6,808 nt of DNA from Clostridia bacterium (GTDB taxonomy: Bacteria > Bacillota > Clostridia > Oscillospirales > CAG-272). Location: assembly GCA_017504335.1 (NCBI GenBank), contig JAFVRI010000273.1, positions 1 through 6,808 of the forward strand, read 5' to 3'. Positions 5,734 to 6,808 of this stretch are shown in pieces; position 1 is the stretch's first letter, and every line of letters starts with the position of its first letter. The notes beneath the pieces were generated by a model that did no database searches, was not told where the DNA came from, and worked only from the letters and a program-made list of their open reading frames with translations. A program made the position numbers and the translations under genes.

Positions 5734-6537
5734 ATGAAATCGCAAAACATCTGTAAATTCCCCATATCCTCTTCTGCAGAATCTCTGAAAACCCATTGCT
5801 TTGTGTATGAAGCCGATCCGGAAAATCTCGAAAAAAAGATCCGACTTTCCCGTCACCGTTTACTTTTGATCGCAAGCGGAAGCGGAACCTTTTTCGTGAA
5901 CGGCACTTCCCTTTCCGTTCACATGGGAGCTTTTCTGTTTTTATTTGAAGATGAGGAATTTTTCTTATCCGACGGACATGAGCTGACCTGTCTTTACGTG
6001 GATTTCGAGGGAATCCGCGGAAGCGAGCTTCTTCATCGCTTTGGCATCCACAGAGACCGCCGATATTTCGACGGATTCGGAGGCATCATTCCCCTTTGGA
6101 AGGACACCCTTGCCAGAGCTACCTCCGATACCTTGGATCTTGCCGCTGAGGGAATTCTGCTTTTGAGTCTGTCCCGTCTGTCCGTCGAAGAGGTTGGCAG
6201 AAGCGGAATCGTTTCCGAAATGCTGGAATATACCGAGCAAAAATATGATGATTCCGAGCTTTCCATCTCTTTTTTGGCTGAAAAGCTTTCCTACAATGCC
6301 AAGTATCTGTCCCACCTGTTCAAAAAGGAAATGGGAATCGGTTACTCGGAGTATCTACGAAACATCCGAATCAATTATGCCCGCGGTCTGTTGGACCATG
6401 GCTTGGATTCCATCAAAAACGTAGCACTTCTCTCCGGCTTTTCCGATCCACTTTATTTCTCCGAGGTATTCAAAAAGGTAGTCGGTCTATCTCCGAAGGA
6501 ATATATTTCCTCTCAAAAGGAAGCCAAAAGAGGCTGA
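5734..6537 (+). CDS. AraC-family transcriptional regulator with cupin-like sensor domain
   Basis: This 267-residue regulator has an N-terminal region (about 20-92) with the look of an AraC-type cupin: short beta-strands such as RLLLIASGSGTFFVNG (42-57) and HMGAFLFLF (63-71). The C-terminal AraC DNA-binding domain covers about 160-260, with two helix-turn-helix units: ISFLAEKLSYNAKYLSHLFK (178-197) and SIKNVALLSGFSDPLYFSEV (226-245), ending in the family signature FKKVVGLSPKEY. Such proteins usually bind a sugar or related ligand and activate a nearby operon. It is divergent from the permease/oxidoreductase operon with a 155-bp shared gap, so that operon is the obvious target. RBS AAGGGTG (5722-5728) lies 5 nt before the ATG. 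The specific ligand is unknown. Confidence 0.93.
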   Translation: MKSQNICKFPISSSAESLKTHCFVYEADPENLEKKIRLSRHRLLLIASGSGTFFVNGTSLSVHMGAFLFLFEDEEFFLSDGHELTCLYVDFEGIRGSELLHRFGIHRDRRYFDGFGGIIPLWKDTLARATSDTLDLAAEGILLLSLSRLSVEEVGRSGIVSEMLEYTEQKYDDSELSISFLAEKLSYNAKYLSHLFKKEMGIGYSEYLRNIRINYARGLLDHGLDSIKNVALLSGFSDPLYFSEVFKKVVGLSPKEYISSQKEAKRG

Positions 6538-6540
6538 GAA

Positions 6541-6576
6541 AAAAAGAACGTCCCGCATATGCGGGACGTTCTTTTT
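6541..6576. terminator. Bidirectional terminator: perfect 36-bp palindrome
   Basis: A perfect inverted repeat centred between 6558 and 6559 (18-bp half, core GAACGTCCCGCAT) has A5 at one end and T5 at the other, so RNA from either strand forms a GC-rich stem followed by a U-tract. It begins 3 bp after the regulator stop and lies 13 bp beyond the rplA stop, serving both convergent genes. Confidence 0.92.
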
Positions 6577-6589
6577 ATATAGGTCGGAA

Positions 6590-6808
6590 TTAGCCAAGCT
6601 TTGCCTGGTTGATCTTGATTCCGGGGCCCATGGTGCTTGCGATTACGCAACTCTTGATATACTGACCCTTTGCAGCAGCGGGCTTTGCCTTGATGACAGC
6701 GCCTACCAGCGTGTTGAAGTTCTCGGTCAGCTTCTCGGTTCCGAAGGAAGCCTTTCCGATGGGGCAGTGGATGATGTTGGTCTTGTCCAGACGGTACTCG
6801 ATCTTACC
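6590..6808 (-). CDS. rplA: 50S ribosomal protein L1, C-terminal part (cut by window edge)
   Basis: The last 72 codons of L1 are present, beginning [11 protein letters not shown] and containing the conserved [15 protein letters not shown] (17-31), [15 protein letters not shown] (39-53) and the terminal [10 protein letters not shown] (58-67). L1 binds 23S rRNA at the L1 stalk and represses its own operon's mRNA in many bacteria. Two positions that I recall as usually Val or Thr are Cys here (HCPIGK, KSCVIAS), probably neutral. The gene is followed by a strong terminator and a convergent gene, so the rplJ gene that commonly follows rplA is not next to it. Confidence 0.96.
   Translation of the reverse strand, partial: GKIEYRLDKTNIIHCPIGKASFGTEKLTENFNTLVGAVIKAKPAAAKGQYIKSCVIASTMGPGIKINQAKLG

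Noticed and set aside
6541..6576. Perfect palindrome as an attachment or recombination site
   Set aside because: Terminal A5/T5 runs and position between two convergent stop codons fit a bidirectional terminator, and no integrase or transposase is present.

Overview
The window looks like ordinary chromosome from a low-to-medium GC Bacillota, most likely a Clostridia-type gut or anaerobe lineage. The evidence is a membrane-anchored RNase Y gene at the left edge, strong AGGAGG-type ribosome binding sites, several sigma-A promoters of near-consensus form (two with TTGACA at 17-bp spacing from a good -10 box), and classic U-tract hairpin terminators. The organism call is inference; no rRNA or other marker in the window fixes the species.

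Layout from left to right. (1) 2-229, minus: N-terminus of ribonuclease Y (rny), with its own promoter and a roughly 90-nt leader. (2) 473-2065, minus: a multi-pass membrane protein of unknown function. Its cytosolic-looking tail is built from YYDPNAQ repeats followed by an Ala/Pro/Glu repeat, and it is a single-gene unit with a full-consensus promoter and a strong terminator. (3) 2201-3354, minus: two single-domain CHR (chromate transporter family) genes overlapping by 4 bp (ATGA), evidently the two halves of one heteromeric transporter. (4) 3443-5578, minus: a two-gene operon of a 10-TM EamA/DMT permease followed by a Gfo/Idh/MocA-fold NAD(P)-dependent enzyme, closed by a terminator. (5) 5734-6537, plus: an AraC-family regulator transcribed divergently from that operon, with back-to-back promoters in a 155-bp gap. 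(6) 6590-6808, minus: C-terminus of ribosomal protein L1 (rplA), facing the regulator across one perfect 36-bp palindrome that can terminate both.

The clearest functional module is the araC-like / permease / oxidoreductase locus. A cupin-AraC regulator probably senses a small carbohydrate-like ligand and controls a transporter and an enzyme acting on it. The enzyme lacks the usual EKP motif of its superfamily and has C-terminal motifs (THSLGP, GHGGGD) that recall the NAD-dependent glycosidases of the GH109 type, so its reaction may not be a simple sugar dehydrogenation. No mobile element, CRISPR array, tRNA or phage gene was seen. I do not see a clearly new multi-gene system; the items most worth a second look are the repeat-tailed membrane protein and the AraC/permease/Gfo-Idh-MocA locus.
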